A stretch of DNA of 64,000 nucleotides from Sphagnum magellanicum (Eukaryota > Streptophyta > Sphagnopsida > Sphagnales > Sphagnaceae), in contig CM038914.1 in NCBI GenBank assembly GCA_021904315.1, forward strand, positions 1,054,001 to 1,118,000, written 5' to 3'. Of this stretch, positions 12,063 to 22,824 are shown one piece after another. Made by a program: the position numbers and the translations under genes. Below the pieces are notes generated by a model, which saw only the letters and a program-made list of their open reading frames with translations, did no database searches and was not told the origin of the DNA. The stretch's first letter is position 1; every line of letters starts with the position of its first letter.

Positions 12063-14823
12063 GGGGAGTTCTGGTTGTCGACAACCCAGAGTGCGTCTCC
12101 TGTCTTCTTATGCTTGAAATCCGGGTACCGCACATCACCTTCTCTGGCCTACTATCCAGCCACTGCGAAGGATTCGAAAAGAACTCCGTCCAAAGATTTC
12201 CTTTCTGGCCTGCCGCCGCTGGTCCAACCTCTCTACCCCGATAAGAGGCCAACATTCCTAAGCAGCGCAACTTAAGGTCGAGTGTATGGCGCAATCTCAT
12301 TCCCATCAAGAATCGAAGATGCACCAGATTTGAAGGACTTTGAATTCGCCGCTGCCCCGGTGATATATAGAAGGCATCGCAACTAAGACAGTTTCAGCCA
12401 ACTGGTAGAAATCACAGCTCAACAAACCAATTTTCCGTGCAAAACAGTCGCATTATTAATTACACGACCGCAGCCTCTCGCACCGAATAGCTGGGATCTA
12501 TCGATCGAGGCTGGAGAAGGATACAGTTCTCATCGGGATACGGAAAACCGTCTACCTTACAACAACGTACCATGTGGGATTCCCTTCCCAAACTTCGAGA
12601 AACGACAGAAAGAAACAGATGCTACTAATCTGAACTCTGAACAGTACAGCATCGAAGCTGCTTAAATATCGACCACTTCTCCTACCTCCATAGGGAAAAC
12701 ACAAAACATTGACCCACAAACAAGATACATGGAACCTCTTCAAAGTTCAGCAAACCTCGAACAAGTATTAAATACAGACGAACGGCTCCAAAACAAGCTC
12801 CACGTGTAGAGAAAATCTGCAAAAGGGAAGTAGACAGAGTAGTAGGCCAACATTTTCTACTAACACGAAAGCAAATTTAACCTTAATCCTAAAACCCTAA
12901 ACCTTTGGGTGGAGGCTGGGATGGGGGGGGAGTTTAAGACTGCGTTTACAGAGTCTTAGGCCAATTTAACATTTTTGGGGGTGGGGTTAGACCCAAGTAG
13001 AACTGCACGATTAGATTACATTAAATATCATTCCCACTTGATATTGAAGAAAAAAGAAAAAGGTGAGAATTGACCAACACTAATTTGAACGTGAAAATCT
13101 CAAGCAACTTCAGTCAAGAGAATCAAGATGAGAGCTGAGAGTTAATGATAGTGTGTAACAAAAAAGGAGGCTACATACAAAGATTGATTGTTATTGAATA
13201 TAAGTGTGAACTAATAACACATAATGTATGAAAATCAACAATGTCTGTGAAGTCCTTTTTAACTTTTTTATCAAACCGCTCCATTGAATTGCAAACATCT
13301 AACACACTTAGTTTGCAAACAAACAAAAACAACCAAATACAAACCAAAAAAAAAAAAAGACATTAATAGAAACTGAATTTTTAGCATTCACAACTTCTCA
13401 TGATGCTCAATTTTCTTTAATTTGTCAATTTTGTCATTCATCCATCACCAATTAAGGTTGCTTTCTTCCATCCATCCACGTAGAAATTTTGACATTAATT
13501 CTATGTCACACATGATTAAAAATTGTAAGACTGGTGAATCAGATCCCTCTAAACTCTCTCTTTAAGCTATCTGGGTGTCAATTGGCATCAATATGACCAA
13601 CATTATATATTCCCCATCTCTAACATCACTCCCCTGAATTTGAAAGGATTATTATATCTGACAATATTGTCATTGACATATTTCTTTTTCCCTCAAGCTC
13701 TATGACATTGCTCAACTCACAATCTTGAAGTTCCCAACACAACAAAACTAGGTCTCTTTCCCAAATGTGTTTTTCCCCAAATATCAACCCATTGACCCAA
13801 AATTCCCCAAAGCACATGTTGATGTATTCCTCCAACTAACATGATGTCCCATAATGATCTTCATCATTTTCACTAGTTTCCACTTATTTTATCCACCAAT
13901 GTTTTCCTACCAATGTCTACCTTCCTGACTTTAGTGCGAAGTGGAAAAAAACACAAGTCAGGAAGAATCCCAAAAAGAAATTGTTAGGCATTCCTTCCAA
14001 ACAATTCGACGAGCAAGAAAATTAAACAACATTAATCTACTAAAAATGCATCACCATACACAAAATGCGATGGAGCATAGGTTCTTAGCTTTCTGCAATT
14101 TACTATTTATCCTTTCCATTTCGCATATTCCTTTTAAAAATCATGAAAAGAACATCCCATTGATCTCGTCATGACCAGAATTCATCAATGGCATTGCAAC
14201 AAACAAACGGCCACATACATAGACACATCAACTACCCAACATTTTGTCACAATCTTCTTTCAATTATGAAGGTTGCCTTTTCATCCATATTAGAAAGATA
14301 CATCCACCCTTTTTCATCCTACAAGTGATGCCTAGAATTGTCATCCCTTAATAGTTTGTAAATATTTAATTAGATATTATTTAATTGACGTACCTAATTT
14401 TTCATCTAGGTAGGTTACCATATGTGAAGTGGGGCTTCATTAAAGGTAATCATGGGCACTCAAGCTTTCTAACCTTGATTATAAAATACAAGTGTAATGC
14501 CTTGCCTTGTAACCAGGGCTTTCTCCTATGCACAAACCACATTGAACCTACTAAGGAACCCATGTTGGCAATCAATTCATTTAACTCTTACTTATGAGTT
14601 GATCCACATTGTGAATAACACATTGAAATTTTCGAAGTGTATATGGAGGGCACATTATATCCATGTGAATATCCCTCTTAGGATCTTTACACCTACTCCA
14701 TCAGAATGGGATGGATCTTATGCCTATAAACAGGCATAAGATCTTTCCCTCTCACAATGGGCATAAGAATCTTTGGCATCTTAGGCATTGTTAACTATAT
14801 GTGTTTTACCTTGTCCTTTATGA
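12063..14823. other. Upstream flank of the PPR locus and intergenic DNA
   Basis: 12063-12560 is relatively GC-rich and may hold the 5' leader or promoter of the PPR locus; overlapping short frames there have no domain support. A short AAACCCTAAACC run lies near 12890, followed by a G-rich stretch. From 13000 the sequence turns AT-rich, with no assignable gene. Confidence 0.45.
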
Positions 14824-14940
14824 TGTGTAAAGCCCAAGGGTGGGTGGTGACATTCCCAAAATGTGGGGGCATATTGCCTACTTCCCCATCCTAGGCTCCT
14901 TATTTTAGGGCTGCTCCCACCCTAAGGCCTTACCCTACAC
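14824..14940. repeat. Short foldback element, family A copy 3
   Basis: The left end GTGTAAAGCCCAAGGGTGGG pairs imperfectly with the inverted right end GTGTAGGGTAAGGCCTTAGG. The inner CATTCCCAAAATGTGGGGGC block matches the copy at 37.4 kb. The 117-bp length equals copy 2. It is non-coding and behaves like a MITE. Confidence 0.6.
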
Positions 14941-17699
14941 ATCAAGAAGTGGTAGAATTTTTCTAGTGTACGGTGTGCATGTGCTCTATCTCAACAATAA
15001 AATTTTCTACTTCAATAAGGGATGGCACTTTACATGTAAGGTTCCATCCTTCTCTCAAATGAATCACAACTATCCATTTATGAAACAAAAATTCTACATG
15101 TTTTTTACATTTGGTAAGGACCTCGACTAGGGCCATTTTTGGAATTTGAGCCTTGTGTTTGGTTCTTGCCTTGCACATATCCCTCATTCCCAAAAAACCC
15201 CCTTGAGGTCCTTACTAGGTATACTTGTTAAAGCAAGTAAGAACTGTTGGTTCCAATTCCAGTTAGTAAGAACTAGATGTGAACATAAGAATCAAAACTA
15301 GAACCTAACTAGACCTGAAACCGAGTTCCTAGTTTTTATTTACTTGTGGAACCACAATTGGACTATAATTAATATTCTTGAAAAACAGATTGGCAAAAAA
15401 GATTGGCCAATAGGAGGTTAACTAGCAACGAGTTGATGTTTTGGTATGGATTATTCTGACAATGAAGTTGATAATTGGTGGGTCTAAAGTTTCAATTTTT
15501 GGGGATATTGATACCATGTGTGGTTCAAAAATATATAAGTAACCTACTCGGTTGATTAGGAAAAAAAAACAATGATCAGCCCATACTAGCATCAATATCA
15601 AAATTTCCCCCAAAAAAATACCTATTTAATATAATTTTCATTGGCAAACTAATACCCCCACTTACCAATTTTATTATTATTATTATTATTATTTTGATAA
15701 TAGTCATCTGTTATGCATAAGAGTTCATTATCAAATACCCACTTGTTATATTGCCTGGGTAAGGTAGGGTAGGAACCCAAGAATTATGTGGGCTCGGTGC
15801 TCAAAAGTGAAGAACAAATGTTTAGATTTTTTCAAAAAAAGGGGACAAAGAGAGAGAAAAAAATTTGACAAAAGTAACATTGAGAATTCACTAGAATGGC
15901 AATTCTATGATCCAAAAACACCCAACTGCAAATGTACTTTGTTGACATTGCACCATTTTCATTACAATTTCACACTTTTCAAAAGTAAAAAATGTTTTTA
16001 AAAAAAATCTTCAAATCACCTTTTGCTCTCCACAAGAGTCAAACTTTTTTCTTGTTTCTCACAACCCCCCCCCCAAGAGACTAGGATATCTAATAACCCA
16101 AAAGCTCACCAAGCTCATGAGGTCACTCCAAAATTGGGGAAACAAATAAAACTATAGCAAAAGTTGAAAACATGTAATTGAAATTTGAATACATGTTAGC
16201 AGAAGCCAAGATGAATACAATATATATACACAAAAAGTACCTAGAGGAAGCAAGAAAGAAAATAATAAAAAATGGAAGAAATGATGAAAAAGGTTAGTAG
16301 AAGAAGGAGATTCCAAATTGGATCAAAGGTTGAATGAGTTTTTGCATGGCTGTGATTCTGGAGTAGAGGAGCAAATCAAGCTTAGTCTTGTGCATCAACC
16401 AAGAGACACCTGGAACAATAAAAGTTAACACCACCCAATTATGTCTCTTTCTTTTTGTGCAATAACTTAAAGTAGGTTCATGGGTAGGTAGGCTTAATAA
16501 ACTCTACTTTGATCCATCAAGTAATGTGAAAATGGGTTTGGACCATTTTTTAAAAAATTATTGTCAATTTTTTATCATAAATAAGTTTAGGGTTTTAAGA
16601 TTGATAACTTATTTGGATGAAATCTCAATCATGTAGGTAGGTTATTAAAAATTGAAAACCAATACATGACCCTTTGAGGGTTTTATCCATTCTTTAGATC
16701 TTATTTACTAGGCAATAGGTTCTTTACCTAATTTTAAAAACATCAATAATCATTAGGAAACAAATTAATAACCTTATGGACAATTGGGTTGTTTCTTGAT
16801 AACTAGTGTTTTTTTTGGCAATTTTTTTGCAACTTGAAGAATTGTTTTCAAAAAATTAAAAAAAACACAAAAAATTGTCACTTTTAGTGATTTTTTGTCA
16901 TTTTTTGAAAGACAAATAATTAAGTTAGCCACATATACGCATTTCCTAGGTTGCCACTTGTAACATCACTTTTGTAATAAAATTTATAGCTCACCTCGGA
17001 TAGTCACCATTTAATGCTAGGGATTTTGGCTAGTCAGAGGTACTTGCGGGATTTGAAAAAGAAACCTTGGTTTGATTTAAATTTCTGTTTTTGGGGGTCA
17101 AAATAAGTGTAGGGTCTTAGTATGCAATGAAGCAACCCTATGTTTTAATATAGGGGTGCCTCAACTTGTGTAAAGCATGAGGTTTATGATAAAGATATTT
17201 GTATGAATTTATGTAGGATTTATGATAAAGATTTGATGGTTTAGATTTAACAATGCACAAATTGGTTGAGATGTTTTTTTGAATTATGTACATTTTTTGT
17301 TTTCATAATCCATGCTCAACCTTTTAGTTTTAACAATGCAAAATTGGTTTAAATGTAGATGTTTTTTGAACTTGTAGAGGTTTCTCTTGGAGATATTTTT
17401 GTATTCAATGCACCCTTGGAGACAATTGTTGTTTTGGTTTTCTATATTTTGCAAATTTTTTTGCATGGAGAATATTACCAATGTTTTGGGAAGGTCAAGA
17501 AAATGAACAATGTCAAAAGTGTGTCAAACCTCTATTTGACACATCTTTAAATGAACGGGTTACAAAATCTTTCAATTCTAGAGTTGCAAAGTGCAATGAA
17601 TCATACCCAAACCCTTTTGATTTAAGATTTCTCTAGTTATTTTCGAATTGCAATCTGGTCATGTAGTTTAAGATGACTCACTACCAATTTGTGTCAAGC
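14941..17699. other. Intergenic with simple repeats
   Basis: An (ATT)n microsatellite lies at about 15669-15695 and a C-run at about 16066. 15230-15330 resembles the AACTGG-rich block near 0.5-0.8 kb. A dispersed-repeat copy is present at about 16590-16815 (see 21095-21640). No gene is supported. Confidence 0.5.
16590..16815 (+). repeat. Dispersed ~230-bp repeat, copy 1
   Basis: Blocks TTGATAACTTATTTGGATGA, AATCATGTAGGTAGGTTATT, a CCATTCTTTAGAT-type block and TTTCTTGATAACTAGTG appear in the same order in two neighbouring copies at 21095-21335 and 21400-21640. The identity of the parent element is unknown. Confidence 0.5.
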
Positions 17700-19160
17700 A
17701 TGTGAGTAATGTAAATCAAATTGAACATGATGTTTTTTTATGAGTCTTTTGTACCACATGGAGAGGAATTTTATGAGGTGAATTGTAAAGTAGATGATGA
17801 AGGTGTCAATCTTTGTCCTTTTGTTGTTTATGATGAGGGTAGTAGGTTTCGCAATGTAGATCCAAAAAAGTTTGAACATGTAATGAACGAGGATGTCGAA
17901 ATTCCAAGCATATCAAAACTTGGGTTGAAAAGGCCTTTCGAGATTTCCAAAAGCATCGTGGGTCTCTTGTTGAGTTCAACATCATTGATTTGTCAAACAA
18001 GAAAGATGTGACGTCATTTGTAAACATGTTTGTTCTTTTCATGATTCAGATTATGAAACAAGATAAGTCATTATATCCTCCAACTAGCATTTCTAACATG
18101 TTTCATGTGGTTGGTTGTCTCATATGATCTAGGTAATAACAACATATAGTAGAAAATGGTGTAGTCCTAAAACAACATTCAACATTCTCACTGATGTTGG
18201 TTATCACAAAGTGAAATTAACAATAGATTAGGTTATCATGCGATCTTGTAAAGCCAGACTCATACATACTATTACTAAGAATGACATTCGCACAATTGAT
18301 CAAGAAGCTATAATGCTTGCTTTTGATCATTATTCATTGAAAACTTTTGAGAGATTGAATAACAAGTTTGTTTACTTGTGCATGTGCTTGTTCTTCATTC
18401 AAGTTAGTCGAAAGATGTGTCAGGTGGATGATTGCGACTTTGCCCTTCATGTTGTTGATGATTTTGGAGAGTTTTTACAATATATATCATCACCATCAAA
18501 GAATTGGAAAATGGATGTGAATCAGTGTGGTGTTGAGAACTAACATCCTATAATCAATTGCCCAAATCCGACAATGATTGAATGTTACAAAAAAATTGTG
18601 AAACACCAACTAGTTTGGAAGGAGGATGAAAAAGGTCCACACCTTTTCTTATTGGCTCCAAAAACTAAGGTGAAAGTGAATAACAATGTTTGGTTTGTGA
18701 AGCCACTAATGGGGAAAAACACCTTGGTTGCCACCACATGGCATGTGACACAAAATATTGAAAGTTGAAGGGAAACAAATTACAAACAAAACAAGTTGCA
18801 CAATTAACATCACAAGGATGGAACACGCATCGGTTCTAATTGACTATGGAACGCAAAAAACTAGTCATTGGGATACTAAAAGTTACAACAAATATAATCA
18901 ATCAAAGAAATTCATTGTGGATCCGATTATGCAACGAATCATAGCTAGTGAAACTTTGAATGGAAACAAATTAATGTATCAAGAGGCTTATGAAGAAGAA
19001 TGTGCCAAGCATCAAACTCTTGTGATATGTTTTGGAATTTCCATTTGCAAGATTGCATCCTATTATTTTTTGTTATTTATCAAGTTTGATTATGTAATTT
19101 TAACTAGTTATTGTTGCTTGTATGTATGTTTTGGTTATTTGTTTCTACGAAGTTAAATTG
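17700..19160 (+). pseudogene. Crypton-like tyrosine recombinase relic (DUF3504 type)
   Basis: Several + strand frames carry consecutive blocks of one degraded protein. In order they are FVPHGEEFYEVNCKVDDEGV (about 17745), KAFRDFQKHRGSLVEFNIID (from about 17928), QIMKQDKSLYPPTSISNMF (18048), DDCDFALHVVDDFGEFLQYI (18428), a PHLFLLAPKTK and MGKNTL segment (18640-18725), and finally KTSHWDTKSYNKY (about 18858). The SLYPPTS, DFALHVVD...LQYISSPSKNWK and GKNTL...GHxSxxxY order is that of DUF3504/Crypton tyrosine recombinases, DNA transposons that integrate with a tyrosine nucleophile. Here the HxxR box is not intact (NKTSCTINITRM) but the terminal Tyr region is recognisable. At least three frame changes make it non-functional. 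The assignment comes from remembered motifs; a DIRS-type recombinase is the main alternative. Confidence 0.55.
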
Positions 19161-19186
19161 AAAGAGGTGGATTGTACTAAGGGAGG

Positions 19187-19422
19187 TGTATATGTAGAAA
19201 TGGGACATATATCAAATACTAAGATTGGATAGAATTATTCGATCCTTCTCTCCTTCCACTCTCGAGTGGAGGGGATAATAAAAAGATGGGGAAAAAATTA
19301 TTAAATTTATGTGATAAATTTAATAATATTTTCCCCATATGTTATATATATAAATTTTCAAACCCTTCCTTTTTTTTGAATGAATAAATTTAAGTTTTTC
19401 ATAAATTCATTCAAGCAAAACA
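19187..19422 (+). other. LTR-like block (uncertain)
   Basis: A purine run AAGGGAGG is followed by TGTATATG. The block contains a TATATATAAATTTT motif and ends TTCAAGCAAAACA, giving TG...CA limits of about 236 bp. No target duplication and no matching second copy were seen. It may be a small LTR remnant or the 3' flank of the Crypton-like relic. Confidence 0.22.
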
Positions 19423-20127
19423 TCTTACAATGTCATGATGCGCCCATTCTCATGGTAATTCCTTTAATTTTTTTAGCTTTTGGAAGTATTTTTGTAGGAT
19501 ACTTGGCCAAAATGTGACTTATTAGCTTGTCCTAGTACTATTTCAACTGATGAAATACTCTTCAACTTGATAAGGGGAGCCTTATGATGGGCAATCTCTC
19601 ATGATGTTGGTAATCTCTCAAAGTAAGATTAAAATTTTGTATAATTATAACAATGAGGTTCTTTAACGCTATCAACTTGCGCACTTTGGTATGCAGAATG
19701 GCCATATTTTGTTTTGTGGGCTAGGTAGGATTGTGATATGGTAACGATTTATGTTCAACAACATGTTGTTGAACTTGGAGCGAAGCTAATAATTTGAATA
19801 TCCTTAATCCTAAAAGACCTTGCTGAATACTACCTTGGTTTTGGCCTCCTTGAAACCAAGATCGCATTTTTGTTAAAATTTTGCAACTACCAATTTGATT
19901 ACTTTTGTCAAGAAGGTTAGCAAGTCAACCTCAGTGATGACAAAGTTGTATGTATATTTTTTCATGTTTCCAACCATTTCATTTATGCCATTCAGCCAAT
20001 CAATCAGGATTAGGCTGCAAAATTATGACTAGGCTCTGAAAGGGAATATAACAAAATATTATGATTCAATTGACCACCAAATTTTGATAAATAGAAGAAA
20101 AGATAAAAAACAAGGAATACGACTCAT

Positions 20128-20620
20128 TTGGAAGGTGCTACGAGTGAGATACATGAAGACTACAAAAAAGAGCTGGACCCTCAAAAGTGTTTATGTACTA
20201 TTAAGGTTCCAAATGTTCGGAAAGGTGTAAAGGTTGAAGACAACATGCCTACTACTAATTCAAATAATGATTTTTGGGAAACCCCAATTGAATTGAAGAT
20301 GATGAATGATATGGTGGAGAAGCATGAAAAAAAATTAGCAAAAGGCATTTGAAAAAAACAATAAGCATATGAAAAAAAGGTGTTGATCAATACATGTAAT
20401 AAGTCTCATCCGGGCTTTACTAATCAAAGTGGGCATCAATTTCGTAGTTGTTAGAATGTCAATGTGATGGTGATGGATCCAACTATGTTGGTTGGTCTTC
20501 TTAGAAATGGTAAGGTTCTTGATATTTCCTCCATGATGCCAAAGTTGCTAAACACCAACATTTATGATCCAAAGTGAAATTTTCACAAAACTTACAAGCC
20601 AATGAAGGTACATGAGAATT
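20128..20620 (+). pseudogene. Degraded reading frame of unknown family
   Basis: An open stretch contains NDFWETPIELKMMNDMVEKH followed by AKGI. After stops and frame changes, protein-like segments continue in the same direction (HPGFTNQSGHQFRSC, DPTMLVGLLRNGKVLDISSM, NTNIYDPK). I do not recognise it. The charged, helical N-terminal part and persistent coding-like text suggest a decayed transposon protein, possibly the partner or tail of the Crypton-like relic 1 kb upstream. Confidence 0.35.
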
Positions 20621-22199
20621 TGAATTGAAGCTAGTGAAATATTCTACAAGGCGTGATTCATTTTGATTTGGAAACATTGGAAATAAAAATCAGCCAATCT
20701 AACTCTAAAATATGAGTTCATTGAGCATGGGTGAAAATTGTTTCAAATATGCTAAATATTTTTTAAAAATAAAATAAAACAAATGTTCATTTTTTTCTAT
20801 GGAACCTTTATTGCATATTTTATCATGATGTTAATTAATGGTCTGAATTTATAGTAATCTAATTGGATTTTTAAAAATAGTCATCATAATTTATGTTTGG
20901 ACTCCGATTATGGTTTTTAATTAATCGAAAATGTATAGTTTAAAAAGAGGTTTAAAGAAATTTATTAAAAAACAGTTGTAAGGAAAAGAAATGGAAATCT
21001 TCCCAAAAAAAACCCTCATGAGACCCTAAGGCAATCCACCATAATGGTCAAATTCCCATATTTGATGTGCCTTACAAATACACTATTCATTTCATTGGAG
21101 TGCTTTATGGGTTGATAACTTACTTGATGAAATTCCAATCATCTCTGCAGGTTAATAATTATTGAAAACTCAACACCGAGTTCATAAGAGTCTTGTTCAT
21201 TCTTTGGATGCTACCCACTAAGCAAGTAGGCTTTTTGCCATTTAAAAAACAATCCATAACCACTAAGTAAGAGTTATTAATAACCATATTCATAACTAGG
21301 TGTTTCTCAATAATTGACCAACACTGATTCAAATCACTTTTTTTTTTATTGTTTATTTATTTATTTATATATATTTTTGGTGTTCCCTAAATACATTTAG
21401 GGTTTTTCAGAGTGATAATGGAATCCCAATCATCTAGGGAAGTTTTTATGGAAATTATTAAACACTGAAAATTCAATGCTTCGATTCATGAGGGTCTAGT
21501 TAGTTCATTGGGTGTTACCCATAAAGTGGATAAATTCTTTACTTGGTTTATTAAAAATCATAAATCATTAATAAATAAATTATTAATAGCCATATTGATA
21601 ACCATGTGTATTTTCAATAACTTGTCAACACTGGTGTTTAGGTATAAGAACTTGACTTGACCGGATCTAAATATTAGGAACTTGATGTAGATTTTTATTA
21701 GTGAACCATTGATATTGAGGTAAAACTCGAAATTTTTTATTCGCTTATTTTTATTGGAGGAAATTGTTGGGGACCTCCTTAGGTTTTGGTGTTTTAGATA
21801 GGAACTATTAAGGTTTAGGGTTTCTCTTATCACTTTGATTAAAAAATCATTTTCATGAGTGATCATAGGATGGTAAAATTTAGAGCATAAATCATAGCTT
21901 CCATATCATTTTTCAGTTACAAACATATTTTCAATATGCAAATATGTGATATGTACTTTGATGTTTTTTTTTTGGGTTATTTATGTAAAGTTTTGTGACA
22001 ATCTATGATGCATAGGAAAATTGAACGATAGAATCAATCAATTTGAAACAAATGAATACTTTTGAAATCATAACCCTAAAGCTTAACCATATCCAAAATT
22101 GCATTCACTTCAACAACCCTAAATCCTATACTTGATATAACCAACATAAGTTTTTTTTAAAAAAAAACCTGTACTCACATGTTCTGAAATATATTTTTT
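20621..22199. other. Intergenic with dispersed repeats
   Basis: Apart from the two repeat copies at 21095-21640, the stretch is AT-rich, with a degenerate TTTATTTATTTATATA block near 21350 and no supported gene. Confidence 0.5.
21095..21640 (+). repeat. Dispersed ~230-bp repeat, copies 2 and 3 in tandem
   Basis: Copy 2 (about 21095-21335) and copy 3 (about 21400-21640) are direct, diverged repeats offset by about 310 bp. Both match copy 1 at 16.6 kb. Shared words include CCAATCATCT, a TTATTGAAAACTCAA-like block, GTTCATTCTTTGGATG or its variant, and a terminal CAATAATTGACCAACACTG or CAATAACTTGTCAACACTG. Confidence 0.55.
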
Positions 22200-22481
22200 A
22201 AAATTCAAAACTCTACCCAAAAGGATAACCAAAATTACAAAATTCAAAACTCTACCCCAAAGGATAACCAAAATTACAAAATTCAAAACTCTACCCAAAA
22301 GGACAACCAAAATTTATAAAATTCAAAACCTTACCCAAAAGGGTAACCAAAATTATAAAATTCAAAACTCTATCCAAAAGGGTAACCAAAATTATAAAAT
22401 TCAAAAAACCTTTCCCAAAAGGGTAACCAAAATTGTAGAATTCAAAACCTCACCCAAAAGGGTAACCAAAATTATAAAATA
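22200..22481 (+). repeat. 39-bp tandem array, about 7 copies
   Basis: The unit AAATTCAAAACTCTACCCAA followed by AAGGATAACCAAAATTAC repeats about seven times with few changes. Later copies drift to AAGGGTAACC and lose or gain one or two bases. It ends about 340 bp before the acetate kinase start codon. Confidence 0.85.
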
Positions 22482-22824
22482 TGAAAGTGGAGAGATAGCT
22501 ATGTGCCACCTCGTGTTTTTATGACTACACATCTCATGTGCGAGGCAGAAAGCATGAGCACTTCACGCAATGTTGGCTTAACCCGCATCTCAACATCGGA
22601 TGTGTGATGTGATTCCATCCATTCAAGCTCTCTCTACGACCTGATCGATCGATCCCCAGTGGGCTTTGCTGCTGTGATCCGGTTGATTTTTTCATCCATC
22701 CAGCCATCCATCCATCCACACTCTCTTCGACCTGATCGAGTGTGGGCTTGCTTGCCTGCTGTGAGACGAAGACGTGGGCCGGAAGAGGACAGAACGAACA
22801 CCCCGGAGCTTGAGTGCATAGGCG
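22482..22824 (+). promoter_or_regulatory. Promoter and 5' leader region of acetate kinase
   Basis: This gap between the tandem array and the start codon is markedly more GC-rich than the flanks. It contains CATC/CCAT-rich tetranucleotide stretches (about 22612-22720) and two copies of the word CGACCTGATCGA. No convincing TATA box was identified. The promoter role is inferred from position only. Confidence 0.35.

Noticed and set aside
10686-12275. Several plus-strand frames across the PPR locus.
   Set aside because: They are antisense shadows of the repetitive PPR coding sequence.
19187-19422. A confident Copia LTR call for the TG...CA block after the Crypton-like relic.
   Set aside because: No target duplication, primer binding site, or second copy was seen, so it is kept only as a low-confidence note.
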